DNA of 64,000 bases from an uncultured Bacteroidales bacterium. Its GTDB lineage: Bacteria > Bacteroidota > Bacteroidia > Bacteroidales > Bacteroidaceae. Shown one piece after another: positions 1 to 8,500 of the stretch (positions within the stretch are counted from its first letter, which is position 1; every line of letters begins with the position of its first letter). Position numbers and translations under genes: made by a program. Where the stretch lies: the NCBI GenBank assembly GCA_945833885.1, contig CAMAFY010000009.1, positions 1-64,000 on the forward strand, in the 5' to 3' direction. The notes beneath the pieces were generated by a model that was given only the letters and a program-made list of their open reading frames with translations, did no database searches and was not told the origin of the DNA.

Positions 1-499
1 CGTTGAGCACCTTAGCGATAGGAGCGAGACAGTTGGTGGTGCAAGAAGCGTTAGATACGAACTGAGTACCCTTCACATACTTGTCGAAGTTCACACCGCA
101 TACGAACATAGGAGTAGCGTCCTTCGAGGGAGCGGACATAACAACATACTTGGCACCAGCCTCAATGTGTGCCTGTGCCTTTTCCTGAGAAAGGAAGAGA
201 CCGGTGGATTCTACCACGTATTCAGCCTCAACCTCGTTCCACTTCAGGTCGGCGGGGTTGCGCTCTGCGGTCACACGGATGGGCTGACCGTTCACGATGA
301 GAAGGCTCTTCTCAACATCGAAGTCGATAGTACCAGAGAACTGACCGTGCATGGTGTCGTACTTCAGCATGTATGCCAGATAGTCAACGGGGCAAAGGTC
401 ATTGATACCAACGATCTGAATGTCGTTGCGATTCTCAACTGCTGCACGGAAAACGAAGCGACCGATACGGCCGAATCCGTTAATACCTACTTTAATCAT
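1..499 (-). CDS. gap: Glyceraldehyde-3-phosphate dehydrogenase, partial (N-terminal 166 residues)
   Basis: Glycolytic oxidation of glyceraldehyde 3-phosphate to 1,3-bisphosphoglycerate with NAD, in the cytoplasm. The reverse complement of 499 down to the window edge is open. It begins [14 protein letters not shown], the Rossmann GxGxxG nucleotide-binding start of the family. Near the edge it reads [12 protein letters not shown], which holds the catalytic cysteine. The remaining half of the usual ~335-residue protein lies outside the window. The start is the ATG at 497-499, which fits the conserved N-terminus exactly. A TAATTTTG element at 666-673 could be its promoter, giving a leader of about 160 nt. 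Identification is secure. Confidence 0.96.
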   Translation of the reverse strand, partial: MIKVGINGFGRIGRFVFRAAVENRNDIQIVGINDLCPVDYLAYMLKYDTMHGQFSGTIDFDVEKSLLIVNGQPIRVTAERNPADLKWNEVEAEYVVESTGLFLSQEKAQAHIEAGAKYVVMSAPSKDATPMFVCGVNFDKYVKGTQFVSNASCTTNCLAPIAKVLN

Positions 500-665
500 T
501 GGAGTAAAGAGTGTTTATAAGTTAATAAAAGGTTATTTTTCACGATAGCCGTTGGAAAAACACCGCCTTTCGTACCCACGGACGGGCGAGGCCGGCAGGC
601 AATGGTTCCCAAGACTCAGAATAATTGTCGGGAAGTTGTGAGGCAACCCTTAATTATTTCGCCCA

Positions 666-673
666 CAAAATTA
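666..673 (-). promoter_or_regulatory. Putative -7 element of gap promoter
   Basis: Read on the minus strand this is TAATTTTG, matching the Bacteroidetes sigma-ABfr -7 consensus TAnnTTTG. It lies 167 nt upstream of the gap ATG. No clear TTTG at -33 was found, so this rests on the -7 match and position only. Confidence 0.4.
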
Positions 674-775
674 CGACATTTTTCTATTTTTTCACGCGAA
701 CTATAGTTTTTTTGAACACAAAATGCGAAAAAAAAACCTTTTTTGCTTTCTAAAGTATATTTTCGTGTCACAATA

Positions 776-806
776 TTTGTCGTCCAAGGTCTTGTTCGTA
801 ATTTTG
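776..806 (+). promoter_or_regulatory. Bacteroidetes-type promoter upstream of the first 22-bp array and guaA
   Basis: TTTG at 776-779, a 19-nt spacer, then TAATTTTG at 799-806. This matches TTTG-N19-TAnnTTTG. Transcription would start near 813 and run through the tandem array at 1051-1270 before reaching guaA at 1317, giving a leader of about 500 nt that contains the array. Confidence 0.5.
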
Positions 807-1050
807 CAGGAAAATTTTGTGCGGTTTTCCCGATAATCGGATAAAGGAAATGCGATGTTTATGCCGACAACGGAGCGATTTTTCCGACGATTGCCGATTT
901 TTGCAGTCCGTAATCCGGAATATTTTTGCGGGGAATAATCGGATTCCTCATGGAAATATCCGTGATTTTTTCTGCCGTTGACGGATGTCTTTCGCCCTGT
1001 TTCCGGTGAAGGCATCGTGATAGAGCCGCACTTTTCTATGCCCGACGCAA

Positions 1051-1270
1051 CGTTTCCTTTATAGGATTATGGCGTTTCCTTTTCAGGGTCGCAACGTTTC
1101 CTTTATAGGATTATGGCGTTTCCTTTTCAGGGTCGCGGCGTTTCCTTTTCAGGGTCGCGGCCTTTCCTTTTCAGGGTTGCAACGTTTCCTTTTCAAGGTT
1201 GCGGCGTTACTGTACAAAAGTAGCGGTGTTTTCTTTAAAAGGTCGGTGTGTTTCCGTTTAGGTTCGCGGC
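1051..1270. repeat. 22-bp-period tandem array 1 (10 units)
   Basis: Unit starts fall at 1051, 1073, 1095, 1117, 1139, 1161, 1183, 1205, 1227 and 1249, exactly 22 bp apart. Core CGTTTCCTTTTCAGGGTCGC, with an alternate type CGTTTCCTTTATAGGATT. The first four units alternate between the two types, giving a 44-bp higher-order period; the last units diverge. The array lies between gap and guaA, 46 bp before the guaA ATG. The 80-codon open frame across it is a translation of the array and not a credible gene. Confidence 0.93.
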
Positions 1271-1316
1271 ATATTCTCCTCTATAATATTATAGACAACC
1301 ACATATTTTGACCACG

Positions 1317-2939
1317 ATGCAACAGAAGATTATCATTCTCGACTTCGGTTCACAGACGACTCAACTCATCGGTCGTCGCGTTCGCGAACTCGACACATTC
1401 TGCGAAATCCTTCCTTACAACAAGTTCCCGCATGACGATCCATCGGTGATTGGTGTCATTCTCAGCGGAAGTCCGTTCTCGGTTTACGACCCTGAGGCCT
1501 TCCAGGTCGACCTTTCCCGTATCCGGGGGCGCCTTCCCATCCTTGGAATCTGCTATGGTGCGCAGTTCATGAGCCATATTTGGGGTGGAAAAGTAGAGCC
1601 CGCCGGCTCCCGGGAATACGGCCGTCAGCACCTTACCAGCGTGGACACCGAGAATCCTCTTTTTGAAGGTTTCGACCATGGAAGCCAGGTTTGGATGAGT
1701 CATGGCGACACTATCACCCGCATTCCTCAAGGTGCCCATGTCATAGCCTCTACCGAGACGGTAGAGAATGCCGCATATCACATTCCCGCCTCCAATGGCG
1801 AGAAGGAAGTGTGGGGCGTTCAGTTCCACCCCGAGGTGTTCCATTCCCTCCAAGGTACGCTGCTTTTGAAGAACTTCGTGGTTGGAATCTGCGGTTCCAA
1901 GCAGAACTGGAGTGCCGATTCCTTTGTAGAAACCACCGTAAAGGAGTTACGTGAGCAGATAGGAAGCGACCGTGTCATCCTCGGACTGTCGGGAGGTGTC
2001 GATTCAAGTGTTGCTGCCGTACTCCTCAACAAGGCCATCGGTAGCCAACTTACCTGTATCTTTGTGGATCATGGTATGCTCCGTAAGAACGAATTCAACG
2101 ATGTGATGCGCGACTATGAGTGCCTCGGCCTCAATGTCATTGGCGTGGATGCTTCCGAAAAGTTCCTCGGCGACCTTGCCGGAGTGAAGGAACCCGAGCG
2201 GAAACGTAAGATCATCGGACGCGATTTCGTGGAGGTCTTCAATGCCGAGGCCCGCAAAATCACTGACGCTCGTTGGCTTGCACAGGGAACCATCTATCCC
2301 GACCGCATTGAAAGTCTAAACATTACGGGTAAGGTCATCAAGAGTCACCACAATGTTGGCGGACTTCCCGAGGAGATGCACCTCTCACTTTGCGAGCCCC
2401 TCAAATGGCTTTTCAAGGACGAAGTGCGGCGTGTCGGACGCTCTATGGGCATGCCCGAGCACCTCATCACCCGTCATCCCTTCCCCGGACCCGGCCTTGC
2501 CGTGCGCATCCTTGGCGACATCACCCGTGAAAAGGTCCGCATCCTCCAGGATGCCGACGATATCTATATCCGTGGTCTTCGCGAATATAAGGTCCGCCTC
2601 TCCGGCGAAGAGGCCCGCCGAGTGCTGGCAGCAGGCGTTCCCGCCAACATGGAAAACGGTGAAATCGAGGTAAGTCTCTACGACCAGATTTGGCAGGCCG
2701 GCTGCATTCTGCTGAGCGAGGTCCGCTCGGTAGGCGTCATGGGCGACGAACGCACCTATGAAAATCCCGTAGCCCTCCGTGCTGTCACTTCCAGTGATGC
2801 GATGACTGCCGACTGGGCACACCTTCCCTACGATTTCATGGCAAAGGTTTCAAACGACATCATCAACAAGGTGAAGGGCGTGAACCGTGTTTGCTACGAC
2901 ATCTCTTCGAAACCGCCTTCGACAATAGAGTGGGAATAA
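1317..2939 (+). CDS. guaA: GMP synthase (glutamine-hydrolysing)
   Basis: Converts XMP to GMP using ATP and glutamine, the last step of guanylate synthesis. The class I amidotransferase domain (about residues 4-195) has GICYGAQ with the nucleophilic Cys and QFHPEVFHS with the catalytic His-Glu. The ATP pyrophosphatase domain shows the P-loop [11 protein letters not shown] (~225). The C-terminal dimerisation domain has [12 protein letters not shown] and ends [10 protein letters not shown], a standard GuaA terminus. The ATG at 1317 is preferred over the TTG at 1308. The length, 540 residues, is normal. A hairpin terminator follows at 3039-3091, and no partner such as guaB is adjacent. Confidence 0.97.
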   Translation: MQQKIIILDFGSQTTQLIGRRVRELDTFCEILPYNKFPHDDPSVIGVILSGSPFSVYDPEAFQVDLSRIRGRLPILGICYGAQFMSHIWGGKVEPAGSREYGRQHLTSVDTENPLFEGFDHGSQVWMSHGDTITRIPQGAHVIASTETVENAAYHIPASNGEKEVWGVQFHPEVFHSLQGTLLLKNFVVGICGSKQNWSADSFVETTVKELREQIGSDRVILGLSGGVDSSVAAVLLNKAIGSQLTCIFVDHGMLRKNEFNDVMRDYECLGLNVIGVDASEKFLGDLAGVKEPERKRKIIGRDFVEVFNAEARKITDARWLAQGTIYPDRIESLNITGKVIKSHHNVGGLPEEMHLSLCEPLKWLFKDEVRRVGRSMGMPEHLITRHPFPGPGLAVRILGDITREKVRILQDADDIYIRGLREYKVRLSGEEARRVLAAGVPANMENGEIEVSLYDQIWQAGCILLSEVRSVGVMGDERTYENPVALRAVTSSDAMTADWAHLPYDFMAKVSNDIINKVKGVNRVCYDISSKPPSTIEWE

Positions 2940-3038
2940 TGCGGAAACCGCAAGGCATTAGAATTCATAAGCCCCGCTTCAGGCGTCCGGGTGCTGGAAG
3001 ATGCCATGCCTTTCCCCTCCCTCACCGATTGCATTTGC

Positions 3039-3091
3039 AAGGACCGCATCCCGATATTGCCCGTCAGTATCAGGATGCGGTCCTGTTTTTT
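3039..3091 (+). terminator. Rho-independent terminator after guaA
   Basis: Stem AGGACCGCATCC (from 3040) pairs with GGATGCGGTCCT (to 3084), followed by GTTTTTT. A long perfect stem plus a T-run, about 100 nt after the guaA stop. Confidence 0.85.
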
Positions 3092-3190
3092 ATGCCCAAA
3101 CGGCAGCACCTCCACCCCGGAAGTACCGGCGATGCGGCAAAGGTGTGCAAAGGTCGGCAGAACGTACAACTGATTTTCAACTGAAAAACC

Positions 3191-3380
3191 ACGGCATTTT
3201 GTCAAAGAATCCACGATGTTTCATCATGGAAACATCGACGTGTCATTGTGGGAACTACGGCATTTTGTCAAAGAAACCTCGGCACTTTATCATGAAAAGT
3301 ACGGCATTTTACCATAAAAAATACGGCACTTTTCCATGAAAAGTTCGGAGCATTATCATGGAAACCTCGGCACTTTTTGA
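3191..3380. repeat. 22-bp-period tandem array 2 (9 units)
   Basis: Unit starts at 3191, 3213, 3235, 3257, 3279, 3301, 3323, 3345 and 3367, exactly 22 bp apart. Core (A/T)CGGCA(T/C)TTT...CATGAAAA. This belongs to the most common core type in the window (CGG-A-TTT), also seen near 10.4, 19.8, 33.8, 45.1, 56.0 and 63.9 kb. Adjacent units hold TTT and AAA tracts that are partly inverted relative to each other. It lies between guaA and the GH20 gene. Confidence 0.93.
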
Positions 3381-3498
3381 AGATAATGCAGATGCCCTTT
3401 CTTTACCAAAGCGATGTTTCGTGGCATTGTCCGCCTGAATGTCATGGGGATTCCCGAAAATAAATCGGAAAAACTTCATAAAATCAATGTTTTTTTGC

Positions 3499-3506
3499 TA
3501 ATTTTG
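3499..3506 (+). promoter_or_regulatory. Putative -7 element of the GH20 gene promoter
   Basis: TAATTTTG matches TAnnTTTG. It lies 159 nt upstream of the hexosaminidase ATG and downstream of array 2, so transcription would start after the repeat array. Confidence 0.45.
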
Positions 3507-3664
3507 CACACAGAAGTTCCCTATCTTCAACGCCCTATATCCCTTTCCGTATCCGGCGGTTGCCGCGGATGCCTATCAGAAAATCCGCGGGATAGCGGAC
3601 ACCTTCTTGGAGAAACCTGTTAATGGCCTCTCCATTTTGAATTGGCAAATCCCAATATCATACC

Positions 3665-5821
3665 ATGAAAAATACCATTTTCCTACTGATTTTATCCATC
3701 TTTTCGCTGTCCTCATGGGCTGAGCGCATACACGTTATCCCTTATCCCGTGAAGGTGGAACTGAAAAACTCCCGCGTCAGCCTTCCGCAATCCGCACCCG
3801 TAAGCAGTAAGATTGATGCCAGCCTCGGCCATGCCGATGAATATCGTCTGAACATCTCGCGCAAAGGCATCGACATTGTGGCGCAGAGCAAGGCGGGTTT
3901 GCAGTATGCCTACGAAACCTTGGCGCAACTTCGTGCGCAGTACGATGAGAATTTGCCCGTGCTTTCCATCACCGACTACCCGCGTTACGAATGGCGAGGC
4001 CTTATGCTCGACTGCAGCCGCCACTTTTATACCCTGGAATATCTGAAGAAACAGGTGGATATGTTGGCACATTACAAGATGAACCGCCTGCATCTCCATC
4101 TGACAGACGACCAAGGTTGGCGAATGGAGATAAAACGTTACCCCGAATTGACGCAGCAAGGGGCATGGCGCACCTTCAATCAGCAGGACAGTATCTGCAT
4201 TGATACCTACAAAGACCAGCCTGAATTTGCCCTTGACCCGCGCTTTATCATCCATAATGGCGGACGTACGCTCTACGGTGGCTACTATACGCAGGAAGAA
4301 CTCCGCAGTCTTGTGGCCTATGCTCAGGAACGCCATGTTGAAATCATCCCGGAAATAGACATGCCGGGCCATACTCAGGCCATCTCTTCCATATATCCTC
4401 AGTTCACGGCTACGGGAGAAGCCAGTTGGGGCACCATATTCAGCGTCCCCCTTTCTCCGGCAAAGGAGGAGGTGTATACGTTCCTTCAGCATGTCCTCGA
4501 TGAGGTTATCGACATCTTTCCCTCGCGCTACATCCATATCGGTGCCGACGAAGTGGAGAAGAACACTTGGCGCGAGAGCCGTGAATGCCGTGAAATGATG
4601 GAACGGTTGGGCTTCAAGACCTATGAAGCCCTGCAAAGTTACTTCGTCAACCGCATACATGACTATCTGAAACAGAAGGGGCGCGAGATGATTTGCTGGG
4701 ATGATGCCATCGAAGGTGGCGACTATCACGCCCCCGATGCTGCGGGAGCCCTCAGCACGGATGCCAATGTCATGTATTGGCGTTATTGGGTGGGCGGTGT
4801 CCCCCAGCGCGTGACCGAACTGGGACATCACATCATTTTCACCCCCGGCGACCCGATGTATGTGGCCAATCCCGACGGTCCGCTCTACAACATCTACCAC
4901 TATCCCGGCCTCGACCTCGTACCTGACAGCCTGCAACATCTGGTCCGCGGAGGTCAGGTAAGCCTGTGGGGAGAGAGCATGAGCAACTTCCGGCGTGCCG
5001 ATTACTGCATCTATCCGCGCTTGGTGGCGCTTGCCGAACGCCTCTGGACCCCTTCCGAAGGTCGCGATTGGCAGGATTTCAAGGAGCGTCTCGACGTGGA
5101 AAAGGCCTGGCTTACCGCCCACGATGTCCACTATGCCCGCACAAATGCCCTGCTGACAGCCATGCAGACTGCCGACAAGGACCGCAAATGCATGCTCCTT
5201 TCCTTCGACTCTGAGTATGCCAACCCCGACATTCGCTACACCCTCGACGGCACTGTGCCCACCGTTTCCTCGCTGCGCTACGACGGAGAGCCCATCTCCA
5301 TCACGGATCCACAGACGGTTACCGCCGCCATCATGGAGAACGGCACGCCCCGGGAGCCGCTTTTCGTGCGCGAACTGGAGTATCACAAGGCCGTGGGAGC
5401 CACAGTTTCCTACACCACTGCCCGCTGGCACGAAAGTTACAAGGCGGCAGAGGTGGCAACATTCACCGACGGCCGGCGGGGTGGCAACGGCTATGGCGAC
5501 GGACTTTGGCAGGGTTTCACCCGGAGTTTTGATGTCGTCCTCGACCTCGGCAGCGTGATGCCTGTGAAGGAATTCTCCATGCGTTTCATGCAGAATATCG
5601 ATCCCGGTGTCTTCATGCCCGGAAAAGTGGAGGTGGCATGTTCGGAAGACGGCACGAATTACGGTGCTGTCAAGACCATAATCAACGACACTCCCGACAC
5701 GCAGAAGGGCACTATCATCAAGCCTTTCGCCACTTCGCTCGAAGGAAATGCGCGGTTCGTCAAGGTGCATGTGGAAAATCAGAAGGGGTTTGTCTTCTCC
5801 GACGAAATCGTCATCCGCTGA
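3665..5821 (+). CDS. Beta-N-acetylhexosaminidase, GH20, secreted
   Basis: Removes terminal N-acetylhexosamine from glycans by substrate-assisted catalysis, probably in the periplasm or at the cell surface. A signal peptide (MKNTIFLLILSIFSLSSWA) is followed by a GH20b-type N-domain (~20-120) and the TIM barrel (~125-480). The barrel has HLTDDQGWR, EIDMPGH and the catalytic Asp-Glu pair in HIGADEVEK. The C-terminal ~200 residues hold a chitobiase-type region and a discoidin-like (F5/8 C) domain near AVGATVSY...FTDGRRGGNGYGDG. The 718-residue length fits Bacteroidetes GH20 enzymes that degrade mucin or N-glycans. It is monocistronic as far as can be seen. Confidence 0.94.
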   Translation: MKNTIFLLILSIFSLSSWAERIHVIPYPVKVELKNSRVSLPQSAPVSSKIDASLGHADEYRLNISRKGIDIVAQSKAGLQYAYETLAQLRAQYDENLPVLSITDYPRYEWRGLMLDCSRHFYTLEYLKKQVDMLAHYKMNRLHLHLTDDQGWRMEIKRYPELTQQGAWRTFNQQDSICIDTYKDQPEFALDPRFIIHNGGRTLYGGYYTQEELRSLVAYAQERHVEIIPEIDMPGHTQAISSIYPQFTATGEASWGTIFSVPLSPAKEEVYTFLQHVLDEVIDIFPSRYIHIGADEVEKNTWRESRECREMMERLGFKTYEALQSYFVNRIHDYLKQKGREMICWDDAIEGGDYHAPDAAGALSTDANVMYWRYWVGGVPQRVTELGHHIIFTPGDPMYVANPDGPLYNIYHYPGLDLVPDSLQHLVRGGQVSLWGESMSNFRRADYCIYPRLVALAERLWTPSEGRDWQDFKERLDVEKAWLTAHDVHYARTNALLTAMQTADKDRKCMLLSFDSEYANPDIRYTLDGTVPTVSSLRYDGEPISITDPQTVTAAIMENGTPREPLFVRELEYHKAVGATVSYTTARWHESYKAAEVATFTDGRRGGNGYGDGLWQGFTRSFDVVLDLGSVMPVKEFSMRFMQNIDPGVFMPGKVEVACSEDGTNYGAVKTIINDTPDTQKGTIIKPFATSLEGNARFVKVHVENQKGFVFSDEIVIR

Positions 5822-5962
5822 TTTTCATGTGCGTTCTGTAAATTTCCACCATCAAGTCCCATAGGCAACGGGGGCAATGTTTGCCGTCTTCCGCCCTTAT
5901 TGCGGTAAGGCCGGTTTCTTCCCCCGCACCTTTTTCCTACTTTGTCCGGAAAACATCAGAAA

Positions 5963-6265
5963 ATGTCTTCTTGTTCACGTATTGAAAGCGAGAAACGCAT
6001 CATCGAACTGATGGTGCGTTTCTATTGCCGTCGCCGTCTTCGTAGCGCGGAACTTCCGCCGGAGTATTCCGCCTTGTTGGAATATGCCCACCGGCGTCTC
6101 GACCATTGTCGTTTTGGCAACGCGAAAACCTCCTGCAAACGTTGTCCCATTCACTGCTATGCTCCCGAAAAACGGGCGTTGATGCGCAAAGTCATGCGTT
6201 GGTGTGGGCCGCGCATGATGCTCTATCATCCCATCATCACGCTGAAACATTACCTCGGTGGCTAA
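5963..6265 (+). CDS. YgbA-like protein (nitrous-oxide-stimulated promoter family)
   Basis: A 100-residue basic protein with a conserved Cys/His pattern: SEKRIIELMVRFYCRRR early, then CRFGNAKTSCKRCPIHCY, and KVMRWCGPRM...HPI near the end. This layout matches the small YgbA_NO family, whose genes are linked to nitrosative stress in other bacteria. Its biochemical role is not established; the clustered cysteines suggest metal or Fe-S binding, which is inference. The ATG at 5963 is preferred over the TTG at 5942 because the family starts near SRIESEKR. It stands alone, with a terminator about 310 nt downstream past a repeat array. Confidence 0.8.
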   Translation: MSSCSRIESEKRIIELMVRFYCRRRLRSAELPPEYSALLEYAHRRLDHCRFGNAKTSCKRCPIHCYAPEKRALMRKVMRWCGPRMMLYHPIITLKHYLGG

Positions 6266-6396
6266 CGCATCTTGCCCCTGTGTCTGGCGGAATCGTCAGG
6301 GCTTCATGGAGCCGCTCTTCGGCATTTCCCGTAAAAGTCTCTGCTGAATACGCCATGAAGTCCGGAACTGCGGTTGAGGCTGTAGGGGAAAGGGAG

Positions 6397-6551
6397 TGTG
6401 GATGTAGAGAAAAGAAAATGCGGATGCACGGGAGAAGAGAGTGTAGATACAGGAAAAGAGATTGTAAATGCACAGAAAAAATCGTGTGGATACCCGGGAG
6501 AAGAGAATGTAGATATAAGGAAAAAGGGTGCGGATATAAGGAAAGAAGACG
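6397..6551. repeat. 22-bp-period tandem array 3 (7 units, 21-23 bp)
   Basis: Units begin at TG(T/C)GGAT or TGTAGAT: 6397, 6419, 6442, 6463, 6485, 6508 and 6529 (steps 22, 23, 21, 22, 23, 21). Core TGTAGATATAAGGAAAA, very purine-rich on the plus strand. Unlike most arrays here the step wobbles by one base, but it averages 22. It lies between the YgbA-like gene and a terminator. Long minus-strand frames across it are artefacts of the array. Confidence 0.85.
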
Positions 6552-6576
6552 ATGATGGTCTTGGTCTGACAACAGG

Positions 6577-6618
6577 AAATGCCGGTTGGAACTGCTTGGT
6601 TCCATCCGGCATTTTTTT
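6577..6618 (+). terminator. Rho-independent terminator
   Basis: AATGCCGG-TT-GGAAC pairs with GTTCC-A-TCCGGCATT around a TGCTTG loop, followed by TTTTT. It could end transcripts from the YgbA-like gene after they pass array 3. Confidence 0.75.
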
Positions 6619-6806
6619 GAGAAAACCGTATGTAAGTCGGTGAATGTTCCGCCATTCCTGTCTTCAGGAGTGCGCTTATGCCATGCCGTGAACGGGGTGT
6701 TCATCGGCAAGGGGCTCCACTTCAGCCGCCACACTTCCGCCGATTCAGCGGCAGGGCGTCGTTGTTGCAGCCGGAAGATGCGGTGGGGGGAGCATCCCGG
6801 AGTTGA

Positions 6807-7050
6807 CGTTCGGCATACAATGTACTCGTAATCAGGACCGACGGACAAATCAATTCTACCAAGACAATCTCGGACATGCTGGCAAAGACACCGGGACTGA
6901 AACTCCGCGAATCGGGCGGTGTGGGGTCCGACCTTACGATGACGCTCGACGGATTCAGCGGCAAACACGAAGATATTCATTGATGGTGTACCCCAGGAAG
7001 GCGTAAGAGAGACCTTCAGTCTGCAGAACATTCTCGCACCGCCACCGCCA
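6807..7050 (+). pseudogene. TonB-dependent receptor plug-domain remnant
   Basis: Frame 6807-6980 reads DGQINSTKTISDMLAKTPG then LKLRESGGVGSDLTMTLDGF, typical of the plug domain of haem/iron-type outer-membrane TonB receptors. After SGKH the family continues KVFIDGVPQEG. Here IFIDGVPQEG is present but in a different frame, consistent with a 2-nt loss near 6970. Similarity fades after SLQNI (~7035), and the signal sequence, rest of the plug and the whole ~500-residue barrel are missing. It sits directly before another broken transport gene, so this is the residue of a deleted uptake locus. Confidence 0.8.
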
Positions 7051-7158
7051 CAAAGGGAGTGGAACTGAGCGTCACCACGGTCACTGCCGTGGGAAAACTC
7101 AAGACTCTCCCCTGAAAATCCTATACGGAACAATAATCTTTCCTGCATTTTTCCGCAA

Positions 7159-7312
7159 GTCTTGAAAGACTGTTTCGCAGGTCTTGAAAGGCTTTTCTCC
7201 AGGTCTGAAACAGATTATCTTAAGGTCTGATGTAGATTTTCTGCAAGACTTGAAAGCCTGTTTTTCGGGTCTTGAAATGCAGTTTTACAGACCTTGCGGG
7301 GAAAATTGCAGG
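7159..7312. repeat. 22-bp-period tandem array 4 (7 units)
   Basis: Unit starts at 7159, 7181, 7203, 7225, 7247, 7269 and 7291, exactly 22 bp apart. Core GTCTTGAAAGNCTNTTTC. The core is unlike that of any other array in the window, but the period is identical. It lies between the receptor remnant and the PepSY pseudogene. Confidence 0.92.
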
Positions 7313-7363
7313 CATTCTCCATAAGAACTATCAGAACATTTTTCAACCAACACACAAGTAACT

Positions 7364-8107
7364 ATGGACATGAAACGACTTTTGCGAAAAATCCATCTAT
7401 GGCTTTCGGTGCCTTTTGGTGTCATCATCACCCTCGTTTGCCTGTCGGGAGCCTTGATGGGCTATGAAAAAGAAATCACGGAATGTTGGAAAACCGACCT
7501 CTATAGGGTGAAGGAGGTGAAGGCAAGTCCCATACCTCTCGACTCGTTGATGCGCCTTGCGGAGGCCGCACTGCCCGACAGTGTGGAGATAACTGGCGTT
7601 ACCGTGTCGTCCAACGCCGAACGTCCCTACCAGATCAACCTCTCCAAGCCGCGCCGGGCATCGGTGTTCATCGACCAATATACGGGCGAGATGAAGGGTT
7701 ATTACCGCCGTTTGCCCTACCGACATTGGCAAACCCTGCTCGAGGAAGCGCAGGAAGAACATACGGGCTATCGGCAAATCACCCTCAAAAAAGGGTCGCT
7801 TGAGGTGGCACCTGCGGGACGTCGCAGCCTCCGTGCCGCCGACAAGTAGGAGTATGACCGGCGTAGCGGCGAGATCACTGCCACACATGCCTATGCCGAC
7901 GAGGAACGTTCGGTGAAGGTTCGTAGTGCAGTCTATACCGTCCACACTGGAAGTTGAGGCGGCTGGCTTACGCGTCTCATCACGTTCCTTGCCGCACTTC
8001 TCGGCGCCACTCTCTCCATTACCGGCTACTATCTGTGGATTCGCCGGCTGCTGCGTAAGCACAATCGCCCAGGTTCTGCCGCTGTCCGTCAGGCTTCCAC
8101 CCATTGA
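7364..8107 (+). pseudogene. PepSY-associated transmembrane protein, broken by two in-frame stops
   Basis: The first segment (7364-7849) begins MDMKRLLRKIHLWLSVPFG with one membrane segment, then VFIDQYTGEMKG, as in PepSY-TM proteins that accompany TonB receptors in iron uptake. It stops at TAG 7847-7849. The same frame continues with YDRRSGEITATHAYADEE, a second stop TGA at 7955-7957, and then GGWLTRLITFLAALLGATL plus TGYYLWIRRL, the last membrane helix of the family, ending at 8107. A middle part present in full-length relatives also appears shortened. Two nonsense codons in an otherwise continuous frame, next to a receptor remnant, indicate a decayed iron-uptake operon. Confidence 0.85.
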
Positions 8108-8132
8108 CCATCCGGTAAGTATTCCATTATTT

Positions 8133-8200
8133 AGCGGTTTTCATCCGCAGATTTTCAGACCGTTATTTATACATTTGACGGTTTTCATCCGCTGACCGTC
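8133..8200. repeat. Short array with 44-bp (2 x 22) spacing
   Basis: CGGTTTTCATCCGC occurs at 8135 and 8179, exactly 44 bp apart, with a degenerate intermediate (CCGTTATTTATAC) between them. This fits the same 22-bp system with a decayed middle unit. It lies just after the PepSY pseudogene. Confidence 0.6.
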
Positions 8201-8234
8201 TGACAACATCCAAAGGTCGTAGACGGATAGAAAG

Positions 8235-8284
8235 AAGGTCCGCAAGTTCCCTTTCCGGAAATGGAAAGAGGGCTTGCGGACCTT
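8235..8284. terminator. Long hairpin, probable terminator for the M18 gene
   Basis: AAGGTCCGCAAG pairs with CTTGCGGACCTT, with inner pairing of CCCTTTCC and GGAAAGAGGG. It is 220 nt downstream of the minus-strand aminopeptidase stop. The following minus-strand sequence CTTCTTTC is only moderately U-rich. Nothing else was recognised at 8285-8500. Confidence 0.5.
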
Positions 8285-8500
8285 GTGCTGTACGGTAGCG
8301 GCACTTCATGGCGTGCCGACTTCATGATTGACGTGCCGAAAGGCGCATCAGGCGTCTTGCAGGGCGTAGCCTTCGCCTTCCGCCGTCAGGTTCTCCTTTC
8401 GCGATGTGGGGCACATTCCCCGTCGGCATGGCGCGGAATGATGGGGGAAATGCCGTGTTTCCACATGCTGGGCTCCCCCGTCTTCTTGCCCTTTGCCGGA

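Noticed and set aside
1051-1270. CRISPR array or CRISPR-like repeats
   Set aside because: The 22-bp units are contiguous with no unique spacers, the units are imperfect, and no cas gene is in the window. The same applies to all the other arrays.
1069-1311. 80-codon open frame before guaA
   Set aside because: It is a translation of the 22-bp array (a 22-residue pattern from three units) and changes with the array; no gene-like composition.
3713-5770. 685-codon open frame antisense to the hexosaminidase
   Set aside because: A shadow of a clear GH20 gene; no family features in the antisense product.
6237-7148. 303-codon minus-strand open frame
   Set aside because: It runs antisense through array 3 and the TonB receptor remnant; its repeated hydrophobic/Ser-rich stretches come from the array.
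7847-7957. Stop-codon reassignment
   Set aside because: The two interrupted genes contain TAG and TGA, and all intact genes end normally; pseudogenes explain the data better.
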